Below are positions 1-7,857 of a stretch of DNA of 12,216 nt, piece by piece; position 1 is the first letter of the stretch, and every line of letters begins with the position of its first letter. Both the position numbers and the translations under genes were made by a program. The notes under the pieces were generated by a model, which saw only the letters and a list, made by a program, of their open reading frames with translations, ran no database searches and was not told the DNA's origin. The stretch is from Methanobacteriota archaeon (lineage in GTDB: Archaea; Thermoplasmatota; Poseidoniia; Poseidoniales; Thalassarchaeaceae), in NCBI GenBank assembly GCA_002685895.1, contig NYYK01000095.1, positions 1 through 12,216 on the forward strand, in the 5' to 3' direction.

Positions 1-337
1 CAGTGAGCCAATTTCTGAGGGCGCGATTATTCTCAATAATCCCATTGTGAATTATTGCTACGCTACCATCTTCTGACATATGAGGGTGTGCATTCTCTTC
101 TGTCACTTCACCATGGGTGGCCCAGCGGGTGTGGGAAATACCACAAGTACCAGTCATTTCAGCGGGTATTATTTCTTCTAAATTGGCGACTCTACCAACG
201 CATTTGATAGTCGTGATTTCTGAGTTCAGAAGGGCTATCCCAGCAGAATCATATCCACGATATTCCAATTTCCTAAGGCCATTCAGAAGCAGGTTTGTAG
301 CTTGTTTATCGCCTACATAGCCAAAAATTCCACACAT
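1..337 (-). CDS. glmS: Glutamine--fructose-6-phosphate aminotransferase, N-terminal glutaminase domain (partial)
   Basis: This gene starts at 337 and runs off the left edge, leaving about 112 residues. It begins MCGIFGYVG, so Cys2 becomes the N-terminal nucleophile of a class II (Ntn) glutamine amidotransferase after Met removal. Other family signatures are EYRGYDSAGI (residues 25-34), HTRWATHG (69-76) and HNGIIEN (97-103), which match the glutamine-binding and oxyanion positions of GlmS. The enzyme is cytoplasmic and makes glucosamine-6-phosphate from fructose-6-phosphate and glutamine, the entry to UDP-GlcNAc and glycan synthesis. The SIS isomerase half lies outside the window. A GAGGTG Shine-Dalgarno (348-343) overlaps the stop codon of the upstream subtilase, with only 9 bases between the genes, so translational coupling is likely. 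The start is secure because Cys must follow Met. Other class II amidotransferases such as PurF or AsnB fit less well, because EYRGYDSAG and HTRWATHG are typical of GlmS. Confidence 0.95.
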   Translation of the reverse strand, partial: MCGIFGYVGDKQATNLLLNGLRKLEYRGYDSAGIALLNSEITTIKCVGRVANLEEIIPAEMTGTCGISHTRWATHGEVTEENAHPHMSEDGSVAIIHNGIIENNRALRNWLT

Positions 338-346
338 TACGACACC

Positions 347-3300
347 TCAGAAATCTATTCTCTCACTACAAACCGGACACTTTACATATTTCAATTCAAG
401 ACTCTTGACTCTGAAATTTGCACCACACTCACAGGTCACGTCTCTACCCGGCGGCGGGGGAAGTGTTCCTAATTCCATCGGTGAGGGGGGTAAAGGCAAT
501 TCCTCTGCTATTTCAGTTGATGAAGGAGGAGGTGGTAACTCATCCTCAACAGTCTCAACCACATCCTGACGTGCCTTTCTACGACGTCTCCGCTTACTGC
601 CAGAATCTTCTGCTTCTGGCTCAACTGATAGTAACTCATCAACTGGTTCGGTTAACTCTTCGGAAGTTTCCGAATCGATCTCTAAGGCCGCATCGGGATC
701 TTCCTCTTCGATGATATCGATATTATCCTCTTCTACATCAAGCACATCATCATCATCATCATCGTCATATTCAACCTCAACTGTTAGGGCAGGGCCCCTT
801 CGTCGGCGGTGAGTAGCAATTCCGGCTGAAGCAAGGAACATCAACAAACAGCCTACTGCACAGGCAACAGCAACAATTTTCCAAGCCAAGTCAAAGGTAC
901 GCTCATCGAGCCCTGACCACATTCTAAGTGTGTCTAGAATACCATTGCCAGAAGAGGTGTCTGTGCTATCATCAATAAGCATTCTAGCACGCCAATCACC
1001 GGTTGGAGAGAGGTAGAAGATATGCGTCTCACCAGATTTCAAACTCCTCCCAGCAGTAGTAAGTTCACCCTCACAAATTGGCGTACCAATCATCGTTCCA
1101 TCCACATCAACAAGTGAATACACAATCTGCCTTCCCGATGGCCCTACCGAATCATGGAATATTTGGATTCCTCTTTCAGTCATTATGAACTTCAATTCCA
1201 ACATTCCAGGTGCCGAGATATTTTCAATCTCTTGATTCTGCATACTACTGTCACTTCTAGTCACCACAAGTTCTGATTCATGTCCTTGGCCTTCACGCCA
1301 TGCCATCACAACAATATCCTTATCGTTAGAATCAGAAAGTACTGCTAATTCAGTTACAAAAGTCTCATCACCCACTAAAATGTGAAATGACCAATTTTCA
1401 TGCCCCACCCTTCCGTGAGCATAGAATGTACCTGTTCTTTCAATACCTGTCTCATCATCACGTGTAACCTGATAGATAAGATGGGTCAACTCCTCACCCT
1501 GTGCCACTTGTACCGAGCCAATTTGCCCCAATGGAGGTTTTAGGTCCGGGATGACTTCTTCTGTCAGATTCCATGATTCATCATCAAGCGGAGAGATTGC
1601 AGCAAGGAGGAAAATCGAAGTGATATCATCGTATGTTCCACCAGTGAAAAGGTCGCGGTGATATCCAGCAATTAATGCCTCACCATCTTTCACCTCGAGG
1701 TCAATTCCCCAATAATTTCCTTCGGCCAACATCAGTGGAGCCATCAAATCTATTGGGTCTGTGCTAGTACACGAAAGATCAACTGCTGAGAATGAAATAG
1801 TGGACAATGTGACGCCAAATGTATCAGTGTAGCGACGTGTCCAACTGACATAGGCGTTGTTAGATTCGCCCACTGAAAGTGAAAAGTCTCCTGCCCAATC
1901 ATCTTCCAATTCTAGGCAGGTGATGATATCATAATGAGAATTAATCCGATGTACCCAAAGAGATGAGCCTTCCCCCGTGAAAAGTAAATTCTCACCAGAT
2001 ACGCCGAAAAATCCGAGAACGTTATGGCCGTCTGGTAAGTCAAGACCTCTTGCTCCCTGTAATTGTGCTTCATCCACTAGAAGCGTGAACTCTAACTGGT
2101 TGTTGTCCAAATCAATATCGGAGCCGCCATCTAGTGACACTGAAGCTCGTAACTTTGTCACTCCATTGTCTAATAATCCCTCTTGGATAGTGAAGGGAAC
2201 ATCGAGATATCCAGCACCAGAGACTATATTCAAATTCCTTCCATCCTCTAGCGCCTCCCATCCTAAGTCACTCCATATCTCAAGTGAAAATGTTGCTCCT
2301 GAAGAGGAATCGGCACCAAGATTCTCGACCCTAATATTCAATGTGATGTCGCCATTTGGATTGGCAACAGGAGGGTTGGTTCTTGCGGCCCCTTCACGCA
2401 ATGCAAGATCGACACCACTTGGACGATTATTGATGGCAAAAGTACGAGTTATGTCGTTGTTATCCTCTCTTCCTTCAATTTCTGCATTGGTCAAATCAAT
2501 TTTGACCTCTAAATCATGAAAAGATGCCTCAGTTGGATGGTACCCTAGAATAACATCAATCGATTTTGTAGAATCAAGTTTACTTACTGTGGTTGAGGCA
2601 ACCTGAGAGCCATCTTCAAGCAAGGTGACATCGAAATTCCTTGCATGAGCATCACCGCTATTACGAACAGTGACCTGCACATTGAGGAATGAATTAACAT
2701 ATGCTTCGTCAACTTCTATTCCGTTTTCTAATATTAGTAAATCACCCATTGGTTCGAGATCAGAGGAGGTTGGAGTGTTGTCAACATTGACATATCTCTC
2801 AATCGGCGTTGTCATCGAACCATTTTCTCCAACAAGCCTCGTGTACAAAATCCAGCCACCATCTTGAACTTCGGTTGAGTCCCAAATTACCGACCAAGTT
2901 CTTGAGTCACAACTGTCACGATCTGCCTCAACACAAACGTATGGATAGGCCAGATTGTCATTTGCCACCCGCCATTCTCCATCTTGACCAACCTTGTATT
3001 CGATTCTGTCCCCATTCACTGCTTTGTATTCGCCAGTTAGTTCGACATCTCCAGAAACAGCACCGTGACCACTCGGTTCAACAAGAGTAAGTATGGTTTC
3101 TCCAATGTAATATTCTGCCCATGCTGGTTGTGACCATCTCCCTAGATTATCTAGAGCACGTACCTCAACATACAGGCCTGCCCCATCGTGCCATAACTCG
3201 GGACCTAAGTCAAATGTCCACTCGTCAATTCCAGTTGCATTGAGCCATGAGAACGCTGTTCGATTGTTCAAACTACTGCCTGACCAATATGTGTATCTTG

Positions 3301-5206
3301 CTGATACTTTGACCGACACGATGCTGTTGTTAGAATCAAACAATTCTGAGGCGGGAATGGAAGCATTACCACGTAATCGATAGGTCTCTCCTACAGCCAT
3401 CCAAGTTCCATTGGTTGGTAAAGTGAGATTGACCCAACGGCTCGCTGCACTAGGAGCCCCACCGCCGCCACTCTGTTCAAGCACCTGAATAGCGTCAACT
3501 CTCCCAAATCCTTCACTTGCATTCCACGATTGGCCATTGATTGATTCAACTTCATCTACAACAAATTCGCTGTAATTCTGCAGAGCAGATTTCACATCAA
3601 TTGGCTCAAAAGAGGGATTTGCTTGTAATATTAAAGCGCAAAGTCCTGAAACCACGGGAGTTGACATGCTAGTGCCCGACATCTGAACATAACCATCATC
3701 TGCCAGAGCGACAGAACCACCAATCGGCCCACTAGCAGCGTGCTGAGATGAGTAAATGTTTGTACCTGGGGCGATAACATCTGGTTTCAATTCGTCCCAT
3801 TCATCATCATCACCATCATCTTGGCGTGGCCCCCAATTAGAATAATCTGCAACAATATCATCCGTACGAATTACTGTATCTTCATCATCGGACGCGGCTA
3901 CTGCAATGCATTTGTCGGCTGATGCTGGAGCTGCCACATAGTTCGCTTCGTCATTACCCATGGCACAAACTGGCACAATGCCAGCATCCCATGCATCATT
4001 GACCATTCGAGCTTCTGCTCCTGAACCGTTATCGCCTGTATCTTGGCCACCTAGTGGCGAACGTGCTCGACCAAAAGACATGGACATGATATCAATTCCA
4101 TTGCTGGAGGCATTGTTACCCCAGTCGGTATTCTTATTGTTGATAGTCCAATTCATTCCAGAAATCGTGTATTGAGTGTTTGAACGACCAACATCAGTGA
4201 ACACCTTCACATCGACAAGATAAGCCCCCGGAGCAATTCCCACATGGTTACGACTTGCATCTCCTGTTCCAATTGCAATTCCAGCAACATGTGTGCCATG
4301 CCCTGCAGTATCGTCAGGGTCTAGCGAGCCATCAGTTTCCTGACTATTCAATGAATCAGTCGAATCGAAACCTGCTAGCCATTTTCTATCATCGTAAGTA
4401 TTGGCATCACTATCTGGGTCATCATTAACATCATCAAAATCATTCAGTGAGCGATGTTCGTTATCGACTCCTGAATCAAGAACTGCGATGACTACACCAT
4501 CTCCTCGAACCCCCAGCATATCGGCTGCGTTAGTGTAAGTTTCACTGACTCTTGCTTTGATTGCACGAGATGCTACAGCCATAGAAGGAACCATTACATT
4601 CTGTTGCTCAATCACCACCACTCCTTCAAGGTGATACAAATCCATCAATGCACTTTGTGGCACCTTGTCGACAATAATCGAATCGATTTCACCTACCGTG
4701 AAAAATACCGCACCGCCCTCTTGATCGACCCAACCATGTTCAAGGAGAATCTCTCTAACTTGCTCTATTTCTCGCTCTTCAGGATGCCAAGCGAAGTCGA
4801 TGATGATGGCAACGGTCAATCGTCCATCATCGGCAACAATTGCTGTTGGCGATTGTGAAGGATAAACATCAGCAAGTATGTACTGCAAGCGATCATCCAT
4901 ACCATTCCAATCATCATCGGGCCCATATCTAAACCACCATTGATGTTCTTCATGAGTCCAACTGTCAGCGGGAATGTCTGGCAGACGAACGGGTGTTGGA
5001 CAAATCACACCATCTGAGCAATACAGTGGTGGAAGCCCATCGACTAGAATCGGTGGTTGAGGTACAGCAGATGAGGAGGCTGGTGAATCTGTTGATTCTA
5101 CTCCCAAGAAGTAATCTTGGTGGAATGAAGTGAAAGCGAGAGTTATGCTTGGGACAAGCATCAGCAAGACAAGAAGAAGCGCAGTTCTATCACTTCTATT
5201 TGACAT
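347..5206 (-). CDS. Membrane-anchored S8 subtilisin-like protease with CARDB-like repeats and cytoplasmic zinc ribbon
   Basis: This 1619-residue surface protease has an N-terminal signal sequence (hydrophobic 9-25). An EF-hand-like Asp cluster follows (DDDWNGMDD, 97-105), then an I9-like propeptide (about 108-205). The S8 catalytic domain spans about 225-580. Its triad is Asp244 (VLDSGVD), His303 (GHGTHVAG) and Ser513 (GTSMSTP), with Asn418 as the oxyanion residue, so it should be active. Two Ig-like segments (about 590-810), two CARDB-like beta-sandwiches (about 832-928 and 948-1046) and a beta-rich region (about 1050-1415, perhaps propeller-like) follow. More than ten N-glycosylation sequons fit an extracellular location. 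One TM helix (about 1440-1464) ends at RRRR (1467-1470). The tail holds an acidic stretch, a basic patch (1538-1544), proline runs and a terminal ribbon with Cys1592, 1594, 1610 and 1613. It probably degrades external protein or processes surface proteins, but its substrate is unknown. A GGGGAG Shine-Dalgarno (5220-5215) lies 8 bases before the ATG. It is followed directly by glmS. Confidence 0.93.
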   Translation of the reverse strand: MSNRSDRTALLLVLLMLVPSITLAFTSFHQDYFLGVESTDSPASSSAVPQPPILVDGLPPLYCSDGVICPTPVRLPDIPADSWTHEEHQWWFRYGPDDDWNGMDDRLQYILADVYPSQSPTAIVADDGRLTVAIIIDFAWHPEEREIEQVREILLEHGWVDQEGGAVFFTVGEIDSIIVDKVPQSALMDLYHLEGVVVIEQQNVMVPSMAVASRAIKARVSETYTNAADMLGVRGDGVVIAVLDSGVDNEHRSLNDFDDVNDDPDSDANTYDDRKWLAGFDSTDSLNSQETDGSLDPDDTAGHGTHVAGIAIGTGDASRNHVGIAPGAYLVDVKVFTDVGRSNTQYTISGMNWTINNKNTDWGNNASSNGIDIMSMSFGRARSPLGGQDTGDNGSGAEARMVNDAWDAGIVPVCAMGNDEANYVAAPASADKCIAVAASDDEDTVIRTDDIVADYSNWGPRQDDGDDDEWDELKPDVIAPGTNIYSSQHAASGPIGGSVALADDGYVQMSGTSMSTPVVSGLCALILQANPSFEPIDVKSALQNYSEFVVDEVESINGQSWNASEGFGRVDAIQVLEQSGGGGAPSAASRWVNLTLPTNGTWMAVGETYRLRGNASIPASELFDSNNSIVSVKVSARYTYWSGSSLNNRTAFSWLNATGIDEWTFDLGPELWHDGAGLYVEVRALDNLGRWSQPAWAEYYIGETILTLVEPSGHGAVSGDVELTGEYKAVNGDRIEYKVGQDGEWRVANDNLAYPYVCVEADRDSCDSRTWSVIWDSTEVQDGGWILYTRLVGENGSMTTPIERYVNVDNTPTSSDLEPMGDLLILENGIEVDEAYVNSFLNVQVTVRNSGDAHARNFDVTLLEDGSQVASTTVSKLDSTKSIDVILGYHPTEASFHDLEVKIDLTNAEIEGREDNNDITRTFAINNRPSGVDLALREGAARTNPPVANPNGDITLNIRVENLGADSSSGATFSLEIWSDLGWEALEDGRNLNIVSGAGYLDVPFTIQEGLLDNGVTKLRASVSLDGGSDIDLDNNQLEFTLLVDEAQLQGARGLDLPDGHNVLGFFGVSGENLLFTGEGSSLWVHRINSHYDIITCLELEDDWAGDFSLSVGESNNAYVSWTRRYTDTFGVTLSTISFSAVDLSCTSTDPIDLMAPLMLAEGNYWGIDLEVKDGEALIAGYHRDLFTGGTYDDITSIFLLAAISPLDDESWNLTEEVIPDLKPPLGQIGSVQVAQGEELTHLIYQVTRDDETGIERTGTFYAHGRVGHENWSFHILVGDETFVTELAVLSDSNDKDIVVMAWREGQGHESELVVTRSDSSMQNQEIENISAPGMLELKFIMTERGIQIFHDSVGPSGRQIVYSLVDVDGTMIGTPICEGELTTAGRSLKSGETHIFYLSPTGDWRARMLIDDSTDTSSGNGILDTLRMWSGLDERTFDLAWKIVAVACAVGCLLMFLASAGIATHRRRRGPALTVEVEYDDDDDDDVLDVEEDNIDIIEEEDPDAALEIDSETSEELTEPVDELLSVEPEAEDSGSKRRRRRKARQDVVETVEDELPPPPSSTEIAEELPLPPSPMELGTLPPPPGRDVTCECGANFRVKSLELKYVKCPVCSERIDF
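745..767. repeat. ATC/GAT trinucleotide microsatellite encoding an Asp run
   Basis: A short run of CAT/ATC triplets on the plus strand corresponds on the minus strand to in-frame GAT and GAC codons. It encodes Asp1481-Asp1487 of the subtilase, just inside the membrane. Because the unit is three bases, slippage would change the length of the acidic run without breaking the reading frame. Confidence 0.6.
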
Positions 5207-5214
5207 AAAGTAAT

Positions 5215-5251
5215 CTCCCCACGGAGTCTATGACTCCGAAGAGGGCTATAA
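5215..5251 (-). promoter_or_regulatory. Candidate core promoter, leader palindrome and Shine-Dalgarno of the subtilase gene
   Basis: Read on the minus strand, an archaeal TATA-like CTTATAG element (core 5251-5246) lies about 25 bases before a plausible transcription start near 5222. A GGGGAG Shine-Dalgarno follows at 5220-5215, 8 bases before the ATG at 5206. A 7-bp inverted repeat (CGGAGTC, TAT spacer, GACTCCG; 5222-5238) fills the space between the TATA-like box and the Shine-Dalgarno. It could be a repressor operator or a leader hairpin. The spacing is right for an archaeal promoter. The call is by eye, and a second A/T-rich box (minus strand TTAAAATA, 5314-5307) is also possible. Confidence 0.4.
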
Positions 5252-5300
5252 GCACAATTGCCTATAGTTTGTCACAAACTGACTTACTCCATAGGAGTAA
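5222..5300. repeat. Three consecutive perfect palindromes between the rhomboid and subtilase genes
   Basis: Three perfect inverted repeats lie within 79 bases. They are CGGAGTC-TAT-GACTCCG (5222-5238), AGTTTGT-C-ACAAACT (5266-5280) and TTACTCC-ATA-GGAGTAA (5284-5300). The outer two share the GGAGT/ACTCC half-sites in opposite orientation. Each is 17 bases with a 3-base A/T spacer, and their centres are 62 bases apart, close to six helical turns. They may be protein-binding operators of the subtilase gene, an RNA attenuator, or partly the 3' end of the rhomboid transcript. The sequence alone does not decide between these. Confidence 0.55.
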
Positions 5301-5310
5301 AATCTCTATT

Positions 5311-6357
5311 TTAAGGCCACAATAAGTGCTTGCGGCTGTTTTGGCAATGTAAGCGGGCGACTTCGTCATTGATTTCGACCAGCAACTCCGAGTCACACTC
5401 GGGACAGCGAGCAACTTCAGCCAATTCCTCAAGCCAAGCTCGCCTAGTTTCCAACTCGTCACCCTCTTCTCGGAGTTTTTTCAAGACGCGAAATGCGGGC
5501 CCCTCTAATGGCTTACCAGCATCATCCCATGGATCAAATTTGAGGGTCCCCATACGACTTTTTCTCTGCATCTCACCACCCTTTTCAGCGGCAGATGCAC
5601 TTGGCCCTCCATCCCTTACTTCAGGAGGCGTTGGACCACCCTTTGCAATCGGTCTAGCAACGGCATAACAGACGAAGAATCCCCCTATATGCGCCAAGTG
5701 TGCAACCGATGAGGAACCTGTCCACCCACCATACAATAATCCGACCTGTGCTATCTCCAGACCTAATTTTAGTAAAGCGATTAGTGAAATTGGCCATTTA
5801 CGTATCAACACCAAGGGAAACTCAATTTCATCCCTAGGCCAACATGCAAGATAGCAGCCCAGCAAACCAAACGCTGCACCACTTGCCCCAAGTGCAAAAC
5901 GATACTCCCCCCAATGTGAAAACCACCATGCAAGATTTCCTGCTACAGCGCCAATCAGATATATGGCCAAAAATCGCTCTCGGCCAAGTCGTTGTTCTAG
6001 AGGCACACCAACTAGTGCAATGACCAATACATTACCTAGAATGTGTTGGAAAACTAACCCTCGACCGTCCCCCACTGCGTGCAGCCAAGCAGCAGTGAGA
6101 AGGCGATGGAACTCTGATGGCGAAGGCTGCCACATCGGATTCAAAGCAAATGCTAGAAGGAGAAAATCACGGGTTCCATCAAAGAATTGTAGGATGCTTT
6201 GAAACACCCAACAAAGTAGTAGAGAAGCGACTATTGCTAACGAAATTGGTATGCGCTGACGCCATGCATAAACGATTGGGGCGATGGCCAAAAAGAGGAA
6301 ACCTAGGACTATTCCCCAACCCAATGTTGTCACGCCACCCCACAACCCACTAGACAT
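5311..6357 (-). CDS. Rhomboid family intramembrane serine protease with C-terminal zinc-ribbon-like tail
   Basis: This 348-residue polytopic membrane protein shows the rhomboid core. FALNP..FHRLLTAAWLH forms the L1 loop (about 70-93), HILGN gives the HxxxN pair (His105, Asn109), GASGAAFG holds the catalytic Ser159, and HLAHIGG supplies the partner His223. Rhomboids cut single-pass membrane proteins within or near the bilayer. About seven hydrophobic segments are visible, two of them before the L1 loop, so there is probably one helix beyond the usual six. After the last helix (about 216-236) comes a hydrophilic tail of about 110 residues that ends in CPEC (318-321) with Cys338 and nearby His337 and His344, a possible degenerate zinc ribbon. 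The open frame reaches back to 6477, but those 40 residues overlap the divergent ccmA-like gene and look non-membrane. ATG 6357 is therefore chosen, although no strong Shine-Dalgarno precedes it. The substrate is unknown. The neighbouring single-pass subtilase is a conceivable one. Confidence 0.9.
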   Translation of the reverse strand: MSSGLWGGVTTLGWGIVLGFLFLAIAPIVYAWRQRIPISLAIVASLLLCWVFQSILQFFDGTRDFLLLAFALNPMWQPSPSEFHRLLTAAWLHAVGDGRGLVFQHILGNVLVIALVGVPLEQRLGRERFLAIYLIGAVAGNLAWWFSHWGEYRFALGASGAAFGLLGCYLACWPRDEIEFPLVLIRKWPISLIALLKLGLEIAQVGLLYGGWTGSSSVAHLAHIGGFFVCYAVARPIAKGGPTPPEVRDGGPSASAAEKGGEMQRKSRMGTLKFDPWDDAGKPLEGPAFRVLKKLREEGDELETRRAWLEELAEVARCPECDSELLVEINDEVARLHCQNSRKHLLWP

Positions 6358-6443
6358 CTCACTCAGGTAGCGGAGGGGAATTACCCAATTCACCCTTCGG
6401 GTGGTTACGGAGATATGAAGCGGAATGTCACTTTCGCCCAACC
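6358..6443. promoter_or_regulatory. Divergent promoter region between the rhomboid and ccm genes, with two small palindromes
   Basis: These 86 bases separate two divergent start codons and must hold both promoters unless transcription begins elsewhere. Two adjoining inverted repeats sit in the middle: GAATT-accc-AATTC (6378-6391) and CACCC-ttc-GGGTG (6391-6403). Neither gene has a good Shine-Dalgarno. For the plus-strand gene a weak TATA-like stretch (GATATGAA, 6412-6419) lies 25-32 bases before the ATG, as expected for a leaderless archaeal transcript. The palindromes could bind a regulator of both directions, but arms of 5 bp are short enough to arise by chance. Confidence 0.35.
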
Positions 6444-7808
6444 ATGCCGGATGATACACCTTTGCTTGAGTTATCATCCCTCTCTGTCCGTAGAGGCAGA
6501 GTAAATGTGCTCAATTCGATTGACTTGGAGGTATCATCAGGCGATGTTGTATTGCTAGTTGGAGAAAATGGGTCCGGAAAATCAACTCTTCTTGAGGCGG
6601 CGGCGGGCCTACTCCCATTATCCACAGGTGAAGTACAGCACTCCGGCCAATTGGTCAGAGATAGTGAAGGTCGGCGAAGCAAGCCTAAACCGTTCGGTCT
6701 TGCTTTACAAAGTGGTGGGTTTTCTCAAGATGAATTAGTCGAAGAGAGAATTGCTACCGCAGTAGCAGTAGCCGGATATGAGGCTGATTCCAATTGGATT
6801 TCTGCTCGGCTCGATGAATGGGCATTGCGTCACCGCGCTAAAGATCGGATTGCTTGGCTATCTGATGGCATGAAGCGACGTGTAGGAGTTCTCGCTGGAA
6901 TTGTTCCCGCACTAGCAAGCAGTGAGGAAAAATTGATTCTTCTTGATGAGCCATCGGAAGGACTGGATGAAACCAGCGTCAATACTCTGCAAAAGCAAAT
7001 CGCTTCACTTGCAGCTGCAGGTCACGCCATCGTCATAGCAACCCACGATGACAATCTATCCTCGCTAGCCACACGTCAACTCACATTAGGTAAAGCGACT
7101 ATTTCTGAGGAAGAAATTGGTGAGTCTTCTCAGACATCAAAACCACCAGAGTGTGGTACTCTTGAGAAATCTAGTGAGAATTATCTTAACAGCCCTCCAT
7201 TCAAATGGGCAAATAACTTGGAAAAGCGTACTAAAACCTCTACAATCACTCGCTCCGCAGCAGGCCTCATCGCACTAGCAGTGATTGGTGGTATGTTGTC
7301 TCAAATCACCGCACCAAGCAACCAATCATGGGTGGCCCTACTTGTCCTTACACCACCTCTCATCTCAGCGCTAGTAAGACCTGGAATTTTGGTTCATCTA
7401 TCTGACTCACGCGCACAGGAATGGTGGAATGCTCACCTTGGCAATAATTTACAGATGGGTAGAAACCTGCCTCCGCTAACACTGATACCATTCTTACTCA
7501 CCCTCTTTTCAGCATATTTAGTAATTGGACATGTGGATTTGCAAATCATCTTGATTGCTGTTGCTATGGCCATGTTGAGTGGGGGATCAGCGAGAGTTCA
7601 CGCACTTGAGAGTACCTTTCCTCGACAAGGTGCCACGATGGTTGTTCTTCTACAACTAATTTTCATCTGGCCTTTCCTATTGTTGGTTGATTTGTTGTCC
7701 ATGGATGCCTCTACATTTGCCACTAAAGATGCCGAAATACAACTTCTCACCGCTTTAGTAATCCCATTTGCTATCTGGCTAGTATTGCCAATGATTGCTC
7801 CAGAATGA
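6444..7808 (+). CDS. ccmA: Heme exporter ABC protein, CcmA ATPase fused to a CcmB-like membrane domain
   Basis: This 454-residue protein has two halves. Residues 1-220 form an ABC ATPase: Walker A GENGSGKST (40-48), Q-loop Gln89, signature LSDGMKRRV (139-147), Walker B LILLDEP (164-170, Glu169) and H-loop His201. After a polar linker (about 221-265) come six hydrophobic segments (about 269-288, 296-316, 344-362, 366-383, 397-418 and 432-451), which match CcmB in number. The fifth, VVLLQLIFIWPFLLL after an Arg-Gln-Gly turn, resembles the same place in CcmB. CcmA and CcmB form the ABC module that drives release of heme-loaded CcmE during cytochrome c maturation, and they are normally two proteins. 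The assignment as CcmAB rests on the topology plus the ccmC and ccmD-like genes directly downstream. From sequence alone it could be another ABC-2-type exporter. ATG 6444 has no Shine-Dalgarno and may be leaderless. Confidence 0.75.
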   Translation: MPDDTPLLELSSLSVRRGRVNVLNSIDLEVSSGDVVLLVGENGSGKSTLLEAAAGLLPLSTGEVQHSGQLVRDSEGRRSKPKPFGLALQSGGFSQDELVEERIATAVAVAGYEADSNWISARLDEWALRHRAKDRIAWLSDGMKRRVGVLAGIVPALASSEEKLILLDEPSEGLDETSVNTLQKQIASLAAAGHAIVIATHDDNLSSLATRQLTLGKATISEEEIGESSQTSKPPECGTLEKSSENYLNSPPFKWANNLEKRTKTSTITRSAAGLIALAVIGGMLSQITAPSNQSWVALLVLTPPLISALVRPGILVHLSDSRAQEWWNAHLGNNLQMGRNLPPLTLIPFLLTLFSAYLVIGHVDLQIILIAVAMAMLSGGSARVHALESTFPRQGATMVVLLQLIFIWPFLLLVDLLSMDASTFATKDAEIQLLTALVIPFAIWLVLPMIAPE

Positions 7809-7857
7809 AGAATGGACCCCCATCACCTTCAAGCGTGATTAATAGTTCAACCAAGAT

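Noticed and set aside
745..767. CAT/ATC repeats as a possible CRISPR or satellite array
   Set aside because: These are simple in-frame Asp codons without spacers. A similar short cluster near 3804-3824 also encodes an Asp-rich stretch.
1977..2519. A 180-codon plus-strand open frame opposite the subtilase gene
   Set aside because: It lies fully antisense to strongly supported coding sequence (CARDB-like domains). Its protein is of low complexity with no domain, start context or hydrophobic pattern, so it is a shadow frame.
5262..5462. A 66-codon minus-strand frame across the rhomboid end and the intergenic gap
   Set aside because: It is out of frame with the rhomboid tail and covers the palindromes. 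There is no start context and no recognisable protein.
6358..6477. N-terminal extension of the rhomboid by 40 residues
   Set aside because: It would overlap the ATPase gene on the other strand by 34 bases and occupy its promoter. The residues show no membrane or rhomboid character, and ATG 6357 leads straight into the first helix.
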